DNA from: Clostridiales bacterium
Lineage (GTDB): Bacteria > Bacillota > Clostridia > Saccharofermentanales > Saccharofermentanaceae
DNA: 40,395 bases
Direction of reading: 5' to 3'
Assembly (NCBI GenBank): GCA_017550385.1
Contig: JAFZPJ010000046.1
Span: forward strand, 1-40,395
The notes beneath the pieces are model-generated. The model ran no database searches, was not told the DNA's origin, and worked only from the letters and a program-made list of their open reading frames with translations. A program made the position numbers and the translations under genes. Of this stretch, positions 31,010 through 38,766 are shown in pieces; position 1 is the stretch's first letter, and the number at the start of each line of letters is the position of its first letter.

Positions 31010-32842
31010 ATGGAAAACAAGAAAGGTCTTTCCGGACTGGAGAAATTCGCTTACGGCATAGGCGCTGTCGGCAAGGACATGGTCTACATGCTGTCTGCAT
31101 CGTATGTCCTCTACTACTTCCAGGACATCATGGGAGTAAGTGCGATCGCCATGGGTATCATCCTGCTCGTCGCGAGAGTGTTTGACGCCTTCAACGATCC
31201 CATCATGGGCATCATCGTCGCGAAAACGAAGACCAAGTGGGGCAAGTTCCGTCCCTGGCTTCTCATCGGTACCATCACCAATGCGGTCATCCTCATCATG
31301 ATGTTCGCCGCACCTCCGTCGCTCGATGCCAAGGGCCTCGTCGCTTACGCTGCGGTCACATACATCCTCTGGGGCATAACATACACCATGATGGACATCC
31401 CTTACTGGTCGATGATCCCCGCATTCACTGAAGGCGGCAAGGAGAGAGAAGGACTGTCCGCACTTGCAAGGTCATGCGCAGGCGTCGGTTCAGCACTCGT
31501 TACGATCTTTACCGTCATGAGCGTGGCTTTCCTCGGCAGCGCTCTTGCAGGCAAGACTACAGAAACTATTACCAAGACTTACAGCACGGCTGATATAAAC
31601 ACCACGGCTTTTATCGTATATCTTGACGAAGACGGCAACGAGACCGGAGAAGTCTCCGAGTACACGGATTCAAGCCTTGACCTTACCATCAACCTGACAG
31701 GCTCTGAGAAACTCTTTGAGGGCTTTGAGGCAAAGGAAGGCGAACAGGTTAAGACAGGCATCATCTCCGTATCTTCCGACAGCGCTGACGTGACATACGA
31801 TATCAGCGGTCTCGATATGACTAACGGCAAGATAACCGTATCTGCGGACAGCAGCGATCCTTCCGAGATGACTGTTGTCATTTACGGTCAGGGTGAAAGC
31901 GTTGCAGCCGTCAGCGGCACGATTGATATGACTTCGACGCTCGAGGTGGAGAGAGTTGGTTTCAAGTATTTCTCTATCGTCATCGGCGTGCTCTTCGTTA
32001 TCTTCACAGTCATCACATGTCTGTGCATCAAGGAGAAGTCCTCCGTCGACATGCAGACCGCATCCGTTGGACAGATGTTCAAAGCACTCATCCAGAACGA
32101 TCAGGCGATGACAGTCGTACTCACGATCGTCTTATTCAACACGGCAACATACATCACATCGAACCTTCTGATCTACTTCTTCAAGTACGATCTCGCAGGC
32201 AAGAACTGGCAGGGCAACTACACGCTGTTCAATATGTTCGCCGGCGGCATTCAGATCCTCGCGATGATGCTGTTCTTCCCGCTGCTGCGTAAGGCTTTCG
32301 ATACCATGAAGATCTTCTATATCGGAGTATTCTCCGCTATCGGCGGATATGTGATCTTGCTCGTGCTGGCGCTCATGGGACAGACCTCCGTATATCCGTT
32401 CTTCGTACCCGGATTCTTCATCATGGGTTCTGTCGGAATACTTAACGTCATCTGCACGGTATTCCTCGCGAACACTGTTGACTACGGCGAACTCAAGAAC
32501 AGAAGAAGAGACGAGTCGGTCATCTTCTCGATGCAGACTTTCGTCGTCAAGCTCGCTTCAGGCGTCGCTGCACTCGTGGCATCGATCTGCCTTGCGGTAT
32601 TCAACATCCAGGAGAATTCCGACGGTGTCGCAACACCTTCCGTTCTTGCGAAGACCATAAGGGACATCGCATCCGGCGCGGATCAGGCAGTCGACAATTC
32701 TTCGGTCGTAGGCCTGAGGCTCGTAATGACGCTCGCACCCATCATCGTCCTTGTTGTGGCATTGCTTATCTTCAAGGCAAAGTATATTCTGACAGATAAG
32801 AAGCTCGAAGAGATCTCTAGTGAACTTAAGTCAAGGAGCTGA
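31010..32842 (+). CDS. GPH-family sugar:cation symporter with large extracellular insertion
   Basis: A 610-residue transporter of the glycoside-pentoside-hexuronide family (MelB/LacS relatives), usually about 450-500 residues. Family marks are DAFNDPIMG (59-67), TKWGKFRPWLLIG (75-87) and helices throughout. The extra length is one block, about residues 182-313, between helix 5 and helix 6 (FKYFSIVIGVLFVIF, 318-332), a loop expected outside the cell. The block is rich in Thr, Ser, Asp and Val and looks beta-stranded, without Cys. The C-terminus has no IIA domain. ATG 31010 follows AAGGAGG. It should import the galactosides cleaved by the next two enzymes. Confidence 0.92.
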   Translation: MENKKGLSGLEKFAYGIGAVGKDMVYMLSASYVLYYFQDIMGVSAIAMGIILLVARVFDAFNDPIMGIIVAKTKTKWGKFRPWLLIGTITNAVILIMMFAAPPSLDAKGLVAYAAVTYILWGITYTMMDIPYWSMIPAFTEGGKEREGLSALARSCAGVGSALVTIFTVMSVAFLGSALAGKTTETITKTYSTADINTTAFIVYLDEDGNETGEVSEYTDSSLDLTINLTGSEKLFEGFEAKEGEQVKTGIISVSSDSADVTYDISGLDMTNGKITVSADSSDPSEMTVVIYGQGESVAAVSGTIDMTSTLEVERVGFKYFSIVIGVLFVIFTVITCLCIKEKSSVDMQTASVGQMFKALIQNDQAMTVVLTIVLFNTATYITSNLLIYFFKYDLAGKNWQGNYTLFNMFAGGIQILAMMLFFPLLRKAFDTMKIFYIGVFSAIGGYVILLVLALMGQTSVYPFFVPGFFIMGSVGILNVICTVFLANTVDYGELKNRRRDESVIFSMQTFVVKLASGVAALVASICLAVFNIQENSDGVATPSVLAKTIRDIASGADQAVDNSSVVGLRLVMTLAPIIVLVVALLIFKAKYILTDKKLEEISSELKSRS

Positions 32843-32847
32843 CTGCC

Positions 32848-35238
32848 ATGATCACAGTAAAAGGGGAGAATGCCCCGCTGTTTATCCTTAATACCGCACA
32901 CACCACGTATGCGATGAAGGTAACGGATACGGGTCACATCGAACATCTGTATTACGGACGTAAGATCCACGCGGATGACGCGGACGGCCTTACCGAGCAG
33001 CATGAGTTTGCCCCGGGCACGTCTTCGGTCTATTCACAGGAAGCGTCTAACTACTCTCTGGACGATATGCGTCTCGAGATGAGTTCTTACGGCAAGGGCG
33101 ATCTCAGGGAAGCGTTCCTCGAGGTCATCAATCCCGACGGAAGCATGACGTCCGATTTTCTTTACTCCGGATATACCGAGAGTAAGGGCAGGGACGGAGG
33201 CACGGAAGGCCTTCCGACTTCTTACGGTGAGAATGCTGAAGTGCTGACTCTTACTCTGACAGATAAAGATAATTCACTCAAGCTCGAACTCATCTACTGT
33301 ATCTACGAAGATACTGACGTCATCACAAGATCCGCTCGCCTCATCAACGAGAACGAAGGTGATATCAAGATCAAGAAGATCATGAGCGCGCAGATCGACT
33401 TCGATCCGGGCGATTATACCTTCAGCACATTTACGGGCGCATGGGCAAGGGAGATGAAGAAGACCGATATGCCCGTATCTTCCGCTCGCCTCGTGAACTC
33501 CAGCTTCACGGGCAATTCTTCCAACCGCGCGAACCCGTTCGTGATGATCTCATCGCGCAACGCGACAGAAGAGTACGGCGACGTCTACGGCTTAAATCTT
33601 GTGTACAGTGGCAATCACTACGAGTCGGTGGAGAAGAGCCCCTTTGGGAAGGTGAGATTCCTGTCCGGCATCAACCCCACAGCTTTTGAATGGAAACTGT
33701 CGAAAGGAGAGTCCTTCCTGACCCCGGAAGCGGTCATGACATATTCCCATGCGGGATATAACGGAATGAGCGGGCAGATGCACGACTTCGTGTCAAAGCA
33801 TATCCTGCGCGGTCCGTGGAAGGACAGACTTCGGCCCGTTCTTCTGAACTCCTGGGAAGCATCCTACTTCAAGATCTCTGAGGCCAAACTGATGCGCCTC
33901 GCCCGCAAAGCAAAAGAGGCCGGCATCGAACTCTTCGTCATGGACGACGGATGGTTCGGCGAGCGTAACGACGATACCACTTCGCTGGGCGACTGGTTTG
34001 CCGATACCAAGAAGCTGCCACGCGGCGTAAAGGGCATCTGCGACAAGGTCAGATCTTTGGGATTGGACTTCGGCATTTGGGTAGAGCCCGAGATGGTGAG
34101 CCGCGAGAGCGGACTGTATCTCGCGCATCCCGAATGGGCGATGGAGATACCCGGCAAGGCTCACTCCGAAGGCCGCAACCAGATGGTGCTGGACCTTGCG
34201 AATCCTGAAGTGCAGGACCACCTTATCAAGGTAATGAGCCATGTGTTCTCATCGGCTGATATCTCATATGTTAAGTGGGACATGAACCGCAATTTCTCCG
34301 ATATATTCTCGGGTTCTCTTCCTTCTGACAGGCAGGGCGAAGTAACTCACAGATACATACTTGGACTGTACCGCGTGATGCGTGAACTGACAGAGAAGTT
34401 CCCGAATATCCTCTTTGAAGGATGCGCATCGGGCGGCAACAGGTTCGACCTCGGCATACTCTGCTACTTCCCGCAGATCTGGGGAAGCGACAACACCGAT
34501 GCCGCGTGCCGCGCCGAGATCCAGAACGGCTACAGCTACGGCTATCCGATGAGGACCGTGACTGCGCATGTATCAGACTGCCCGAATCACCAGACATTAA
34601 GAAGGACTCCGATAGAGACCAGGTTCAATGTTGCCGCATTCGGCGTGCTCGGATACGAATGCAATCTTGTTGATATGAGCAGCGACGACTTTGAAGCGGT
34701 CAGAGCGCAGATCGCCATGTACAAGAAGTGGCGCGAAGTGATGCAGCACGGCAGATTCTATAGATCCGTATCAATGAATGATTCGGCCGGATGCGGCGTA
34801 AGCACGTTAGAGCCGCTCCCCGGCAACGATATCTCCTGGACGGTCGTGTCTGATGACAAGACAAAAGCGGTATCGATGACGATGCAGCTGCTCACACATC
34901 CGAATGCGCAGTGGGGCATCTTAAAGCCCGTTGGTCTGGATGAAGAGACCAAGTATCACATAGAAGGCAGGAAGATGAAGTTCGACCTCCGCGAGTTCGG
35001 AGGACTCATCAATTACGTCGCGCCGATCCACGTTAAGCAGGACAGCCTGCAGCACAGGACGATCGCAAGGTTCTACAAGATGAAGGCCGAGAGCGAGTCC
35101 CACGATATGTACGGCGATGCCATGATGTACGCAGGCGTGCACCTCAGGAGCGCGTTCGCATCGGGCGGATACAACGAGAACATGAGATACTATCCGGATT
35201 ACGGTTCGAGGATATACACGATCGAGAAAGCAGGGTAA
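32848..35238 (+). CDS. Alpha-galactosidase, GH36
   Basis: A 796-residue cytoplasmic enzyme (no signal peptide) that cleaves terminal alpha-galactose from melibiose, raffinose-type sugars or galactomannan pieces. An N-terminal beta-sandwich (about 1-330) precedes a TIM barrel. The nucleophile is Asp478 in YVKWDMNR and the acid/base is Asp548 in WGSDNTDA; the numbers match those I recall for Geobacillus AgaA/AgaB. FVMDDGWFG (about 364-372) and FEGCASGGNRFD (about 523-534) are further GH36 marks. The protein is longer than the usual about 730 residues. It is 5 bases after the symporter gene and 4 bases before the beta-galactosidase gene. Confidence 0.96.
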   Translation: MITVKGENAPLFILNTAHTTYAMKVTDTGHIEHLYYGRKIHADDADGLTEQHEFAPGTSSVYSQEASNYSLDDMRLEMSSYGKGDLREAFLEVINPDGSMTSDFLYSGYTESKGRDGGTEGLPTSYGENAEVLTLTLTDKDNSLKLELIYCIYEDTDVITRSARLINENEGDIKIKKIMSAQIDFDPGDYTFSTFTGAWAREMKKTDMPVSSARLVNSSFTGNSSNRANPFVMISSRNATEEYGDVYGLNLVYSGNHYESVEKSPFGKVRFLSGINPTAFEWKLSKGESFLTPEAVMTYSHAGYNGMSGQMHDFVSKHILRGPWKDRLRPVLLNSWEASYFKISEAKLMRLARKAKEAGIELFVMDDGWFGERNDDTTSLGDWFADTKKLPRGVKGICDKVRSLGLDFGIWVEPEMVSRESGLYLAHPEWAMEIPGKAHSEGRNQMVLDLANPEVQDHLIKVMSHVFSSADISYVKWDMNRNFSDIFSGSLPSDRQGEVTHRYILGLYRVMRELTEKFPNILFEGCASGGNRFDLGILCYFPQIWGSDNTDAACRAEIQNGYSYGYPMRTVTAHVSDCPNHQTLRRTPIETRFNVAAFGVLGYECNLVDMSSDDFEAVRAQIAMYKKWREVMQHGRFYRSVSMNDSAGCGVSTLEPLPGNDISWTVVSDDKTKAVSMTMQLLTHPNAQWGILKPVGLDEETKYHIEGRKMKFDLREFGGLINYVAPIHVKQDSLQHRTIARFYKMKAESESHDMYGDAMMYAGVHLRSAFASGGYNENMRYYPDYGSRIYTIEKAG

Positions 35239-35242
35239 TGCC

Positions 35243-37600
35243 ATGAGAACGGACATCAACAACGGCTGGCTGTGGTCACCCGTCTTCTGCGAAGAGATGG
35301 TAAAGCCTGACTATAAAGATGCAGTCATGGAAAGCGTACGCATCCCTCATACGGTCAAGGTCACGCCCTTGAACTTCTTCGACGAGCACGAGTACCAGAT
35401 GGAGTCGTGCTACAGGAAGAGTATTGATGTCCCTGCAGAGTGGGAAGGCAAGCGCGTGTTCGTTACATTTGATGCGGTCGCGCACGAAGCGGAAGTGTAC
35501 ATCAACGGCACTTCGATCGCACGGCATTCCTGCGGCTATACAGCCTTTGCTGCAGAACTGACGGATCATCTTAAGTACGGTGAGAAGAATGTGCTCGCAG
35601 TAAGGTGCGACAGCCGCGAGTCCCTAAACATTCCGCCGTTCGGTTTCGTCATCGACTACATGACGTACGGCGGCATCTACAGAGAAGTGCATCTCGATGT
35701 AAAAGAGAAGGATCACATCAGGGACGTTTTCGTGAGCGCGGGCGCAGACAAGAAGGTAAAGATCAAGACCGAAGTCGAAGGCGAGGGTGAACTCGTTGCG
35801 ACGATAACTAGCGTCGATACAGGCAAGGTCTTGTTTGCAGAACCTTGCGGCGCAGACGCCGAGATCGAAGTAAAAGACGCGGAGCTCTGGAGCCTCGATA
35901 AGCCTCATCTTTATGAGCTTACGATGACTCTCAGAAACGGCGGTAAGGAAGATACATTCACCACCAGATTCGGCTTCCGCGACGCAGTGTTCAAGACCGA
36001 TGGATTCTACCTCAACGGCGAGAAAATAAAGCTACGCGGACTTAACCGCCACCAGTGCTGGCCGTATGTCGGATATGCAATGCCGAAGTCCATGCAGATG
36101 ATGGATGCAGACGTGCTGAAGAACGAACTCGGCGTCAATGCCGTGAGGACCTCGCACTATCCGCAGTCGCATTATTTCGTGGACAGGTGCGATGAGATCG
36201 GACTGCTCGTGTTTACCGAGATCCCCGGCTGGCAGAATATCGGCGACGATGAATGGAAGACCCAAGCCGTCGTCAACACGCGCGAGATGGTTACGCAGTA
36301 CAGGAACCATCCTTCGATAATCCTTTGGGGCGTTAGGATCAACGAGTCAGTCGACTGTGATGAACTCTATCTTAGAACGAACAAGGAAGCGCATGACTTA
36401 GACCCCACAAGGCAGACTTCAGGCGTCAGGTATCTCAAGAAGAGTTCGCTGTTGGAAGATGTCTATGCGTACAACGACTTCAGTCACAGTGGTAAGAACC
36501 CCGGGTGCGAGAAGAAAAAAGACGTCACTTCCGATATGAACAAGCCGTACTTCATAAGCGAGTACAACGGCCACATGTTCCCGACCAAAGCATATGACTC
36601 CGAGCTTCACAGGCAGGAGCACGCGCTAAGGCACTGCAACGTCTTGGACAGCGTGATGGCAAACGGAGACATCGCGGGCTCGTTCGGATGGTGCATGTTC
36701 GATTACAACACGCATAAGGATTTCGGTTCCGGCGACAGGGTGTGCTACCACGGCGTTACCGATATGTTCAGGAACCCGAAGATGGCGGCAGCAGTCTATG
36801 CGAGCCAGAACCTGTCAGGCGAGCCGGTCCTCGAGATCAGCTCTTCGATGGACATCGGCGAGCACCCGGCAGGAAACAGGGGCGAGATCTATATCTTCAC
36901 GAACTGCGACAGCGTGAAGATGTATAAGAACGATACATTCATCAAGGAATACACACGTGCGGATTCGCCCTATAAGAACATGATCTCTCCGCCGATGCTC
37001 GTAGACGATTTTATCGGCGATCAGATGAAGGAGGAGGAGGGCTTTACCGACAGGCAGAACAAGATCGTCAAGGACGCGCTGAACTTCTCCGCAGTGTACG
37101 GCATGGACAAGATGCCGCTCAAGATGAAGCTTTCCATGGTCGAGGCCATGACGAAGTACAAGATGAAGTTCGATGATGCGTATATGCTTTTCGGGAAGTA
37201 CATAGGCAACTGGGGCGGAGAGTCGACGCAGTTCAGGTTCGAAGGAATCCGCGGCGGGGAGGTCGTAAAGACCGTCACCAAGTGCGCGATGACAAAGCTC
37301 TGTCTGAATGCCGCTGTATCTTCTTCCGAGCTTGTCGAAGGAGACACTTACGACGTCGCAGCGATCAGGATCAAGGTCACGGACGAATACGGCAACGTTA
37401 TGCCGTTCTACAACCGTCAGGCCATGGTCGAAGTTACAGGCGAGATAGAACTGCTCGGACCTTCGCTTGCCGACATTAACGGCGGCATGGGCGGCGTTTA
37501 TGTGCGCAGCATGGGCAAAGAAGGCAGGGGAACTGTCAAGATAACCCTTCCCGAACAAGGCTTATTCTCCGAGACCGGGTTTACCGTCAGAATAAAATAA
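35243..37600 (+). CDS. Beta-galactosidase, GH2
   Basis: A 785-residue GH2 enzyme without signal peptide. N-terminal sugar-binding sandwich (about 30-150, with CYRKSIDVPAEWEGKRVFV), immunoglobulin-like domain (about 155-250), TIM barrel with LRGLNRHQ (about 267-274), acid/base Glu368 in WGVRINES and nucleophile Glu440 in FISEYNGH, then a C-terminal region (about 530-785) with Ig-like strands similar to those of GH2 enzymes with extra DUF4982-type modules. It is named beta-galactosidase by family and by location beside GalK, GalT and alpha-galactosidase, but other GH2 activities cannot be excluded. No clear terminator follows. Confidence 0.9.
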   Translation: MRTDINNGWLWSPVFCEEMVKPDYKDAVMESVRIPHTVKVTPLNFFDEHEYQMESCYRKSIDVPAEWEGKRVFVTFDAVAHEAEVYINGTSIARHSCGYTAFAAELTDHLKYGEKNVLAVRCDSRESLNIPPFGFVIDYMTYGGIYREVHLDVKEKDHIRDVFVSAGADKKVKIKTEVEGEGELVATITSVDTGKVLFAEPCGADAEIEVKDAELWSLDKPHLYELTMTLRNGGKEDTFTTRFGFRDAVFKTDGFYLNGEKIKLRGLNRHQCWPYVGYAMPKSMQMMDADVLKNELGVNAVRTSHYPQSHYFVDRCDEIGLLVFTEIPGWQNIGDDEWKTQAVVNTREMVTQYRNHPSIILWGVRINESVDCDELYLRTNKEAHDLDPTRQTSGVRYLKKSSLLEDVYAYNDFSHSGKNPGCEKKKDVTSDMNKPYFISEYNGHMFPTKAYDSELHRQEHALRHCNVLDSVMANGDIAGSFGWCMFDYNTHKDFGSGDRVCYHGVTDMFRNPKMAAAVYASQNLSGEPVLEISSSMDIGEHPAGNRGEIYIFTNCDSVKMYKNDTFIKEYTRADSPYKNMISPPMLVDDFIGDQMKEEEGFTDRQNKIVKDALNFSAVYGMDKMPLKMKLSMVEAMTKYKMKFDDAYMLFGKYIGNWGGESTQFRFEGIRGGEVVKTVTKCAMTKLCLNAAVSSSELVEGDTYDVAAIRIKVTDEYGNVMPFYNRQAMVEVTGEIELLGPSLADINGGMGGVYVRSMGKEGRGTVKITLPEQGLFSETGFTVRIK

Positions 37601-37619
37601 CGAATCCTTAAGATTACAT

Positions 37620-37650
37620 TATCGCAAATATCAAACTCACGCGATATAAT
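37620..37650 (+). promoter_or_regulatory. Promoter with inverted repeat before the cNMP-binding protein gene
   Basis: TATAAT (37645-37650) is preceded by the inverted repeat TATCGC (37620-37625) / GCGATA (37641-37646), 15 bases apart, which overlaps the -10 and the expected -35 position. No consensus -35 is present, so the site may bind a regulator. Confidence 0.45.
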
Positions 37651-37704
37651 AAAAGAGTATCTGAACGGCACAGTAGTATTCTGTACTGAGTGGGAGGTAG
37701 TCTT

Positions 37705-38607
37705 ATGGGTATGGTCGAGAAGGATTACAGAAGCGGCGAAGTCATCGTTAAGGAAGGCGAGACAGGCAAGAGTTTCTTCCTGCTTCTGGAGGGCAATGCC
37801 AGTGTATATGCCGATTACGACAAGAAGGATCCGCTCCGCCTTGCAGTTCTTGAGCCGGGTGAATTCTTCGGTGAGATGGCTATCATCGAGGACTATACCA
37901 GAAGCGCTACCGTAGTCGCCAAGACCAATGCCAAGGTGGTAGAGATCCCGGGTGACGAGTTATATGAATTCTTCTCCGAGAACCCCGATCAGATCCTCGA
38001 GCTCATGAAGCACCTCGCGGCAAGAGTCGAGAACATGACGGCCGATCTCAACAATGCGCACAGCCTCCTCGAAGAGCTCCGCGCATCTGACGAAGGCAAG
38101 AAGAAGTCCCTGTTCTCCAAGATCAAGAAGCACATGGACATCTACCAGAACAATAAGAGCAAGATCCCCGAGGTAAGCCCCGAGACGCTCAAGGAAGCGT
38201 TCGCTGCGATCCCCGCAGGCCCGAATGCGAAGAACTTCAGGAAGGGCATGATCATCTTCAAGGAAGATACCGAGGGCGACTGCATGTACATCCTGCATAA
38301 GGGCAGAGTCGGTTTCTATACCGCTTACAGGAGCAGGGATGAAGAGGAGGTCACGGCTTTGGATGCCGTATCGTTCTTCGGCATGATGGGCCTCATCGAA
38401 GGCGAGAGCAGAAGGTTCTCCGCCGTATCCGAGTCCAACGATACGCTCGTGGAGAGTGTCCGCCAGGAAGACCTCGAGCAGATCTTCAAGGATACGCCCG
38501 ATAAGGTCATCCTCATCCTCCGCCACCTCTCCAACCAGATCAGGCGTACGAACTACGACTTCCTCTCCACTTGTAAGGAGATCACGGAGACTTACAATAA
38601 CAAGTAA
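37705..38607 (+). CDS. Tandem cyclic-nucleotide-binding-domain protein
   Basis: A 300-residue protein with two cNMP-binding domains and no DNA-binding or catalytic domain. Domain 1 (about 5-110) has a full phosphate-binding cassette, FFGEMAIIEDYTRSATVVA (about 59-77), with the Glu and Arg used to bind cAMP or cGMP. Domain 2 (about 180-285) has FFGMMGLIEGESRRFSAVS, in which the Glu is replaced by Met, so ligand binding may be lost. A basic helical linker (about 118-150, KKKSLFSKIKKH) joins them. ATG 37705 follows GGGAGGT 6 bases upstream. It may act as a regulatory subunit or scaffold for the signalling proteins nearby; partner unknown. Confidence 0.9.
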   Translation: MGMVEKDYRSGEVIVKEGETGKSFFLLLEGNASVYADYDKKDPLRLAVLEPGEFFGEMAIIEDYTRSATVVAKTNAKVVEIPGDELYEFFSENPDQILELMKHLAARVENMTADLNNAHSLLEELRASDEGKKKSLFSKIKKHMDIYQNNKSKIPEVSPETLKEAFAAIPAGPNAKNFRKGMIIFKEDTEGDCMYILHKGRVGFYTAYRSRDEEEVTALDAVSFFGMMGLIEGESRRFSAVSESNDTLVESVRQEDLEQIFKDTPDKVILILRHLSNQIRRTNYDFLSTCKEITETYNNK

Positions 38608-38633
38608 GGTCTTCAAAGACAGAGAATACCAAG

Positions 38634-38668
38634 ATGCCGGCATGAAGTCTGCCGGCATTTTTGTTTGT
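38634..38668 (+). terminator. Intrinsic terminator of the cNMP-binding protein gene
   Basis: ATGCCGGCA (38634-38642) pairs with TGCCGGCAT (38650-38658) around TGAAGTC, followed by TTTTTGTTTGT. Confidence 0.93.
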
Positions 38669-38726
38669 ATATTTTTTTACGGTTTGTTAATACCGAGGAA
38701 AAATAACACTTCACAAATTCGTGTAT

Positions 38727-38732
38727 TATAAT
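38727..38732 (+). promoter_or_regulatory. Likely -10 of the GGDEF gene
   Basis: TATAAT 34 bases before ATG 38767; the -35 place (TAACAC, 38704-38709) is weak. The leader has only GAGAGTG as a ribosome site. Confidence 0.5.
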
Positions 38733-38766
38733 TAGCATAATCATTCATTTTTGAGAGTGTGCGCAC

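Noticed and set aside
37671-37688. Small hairpin CAGTA/TACTG in the leader of the cNMP-binding protein gene
   Set aside because: Only 5 bp with no repeat or conservation evidence; it may be chance.
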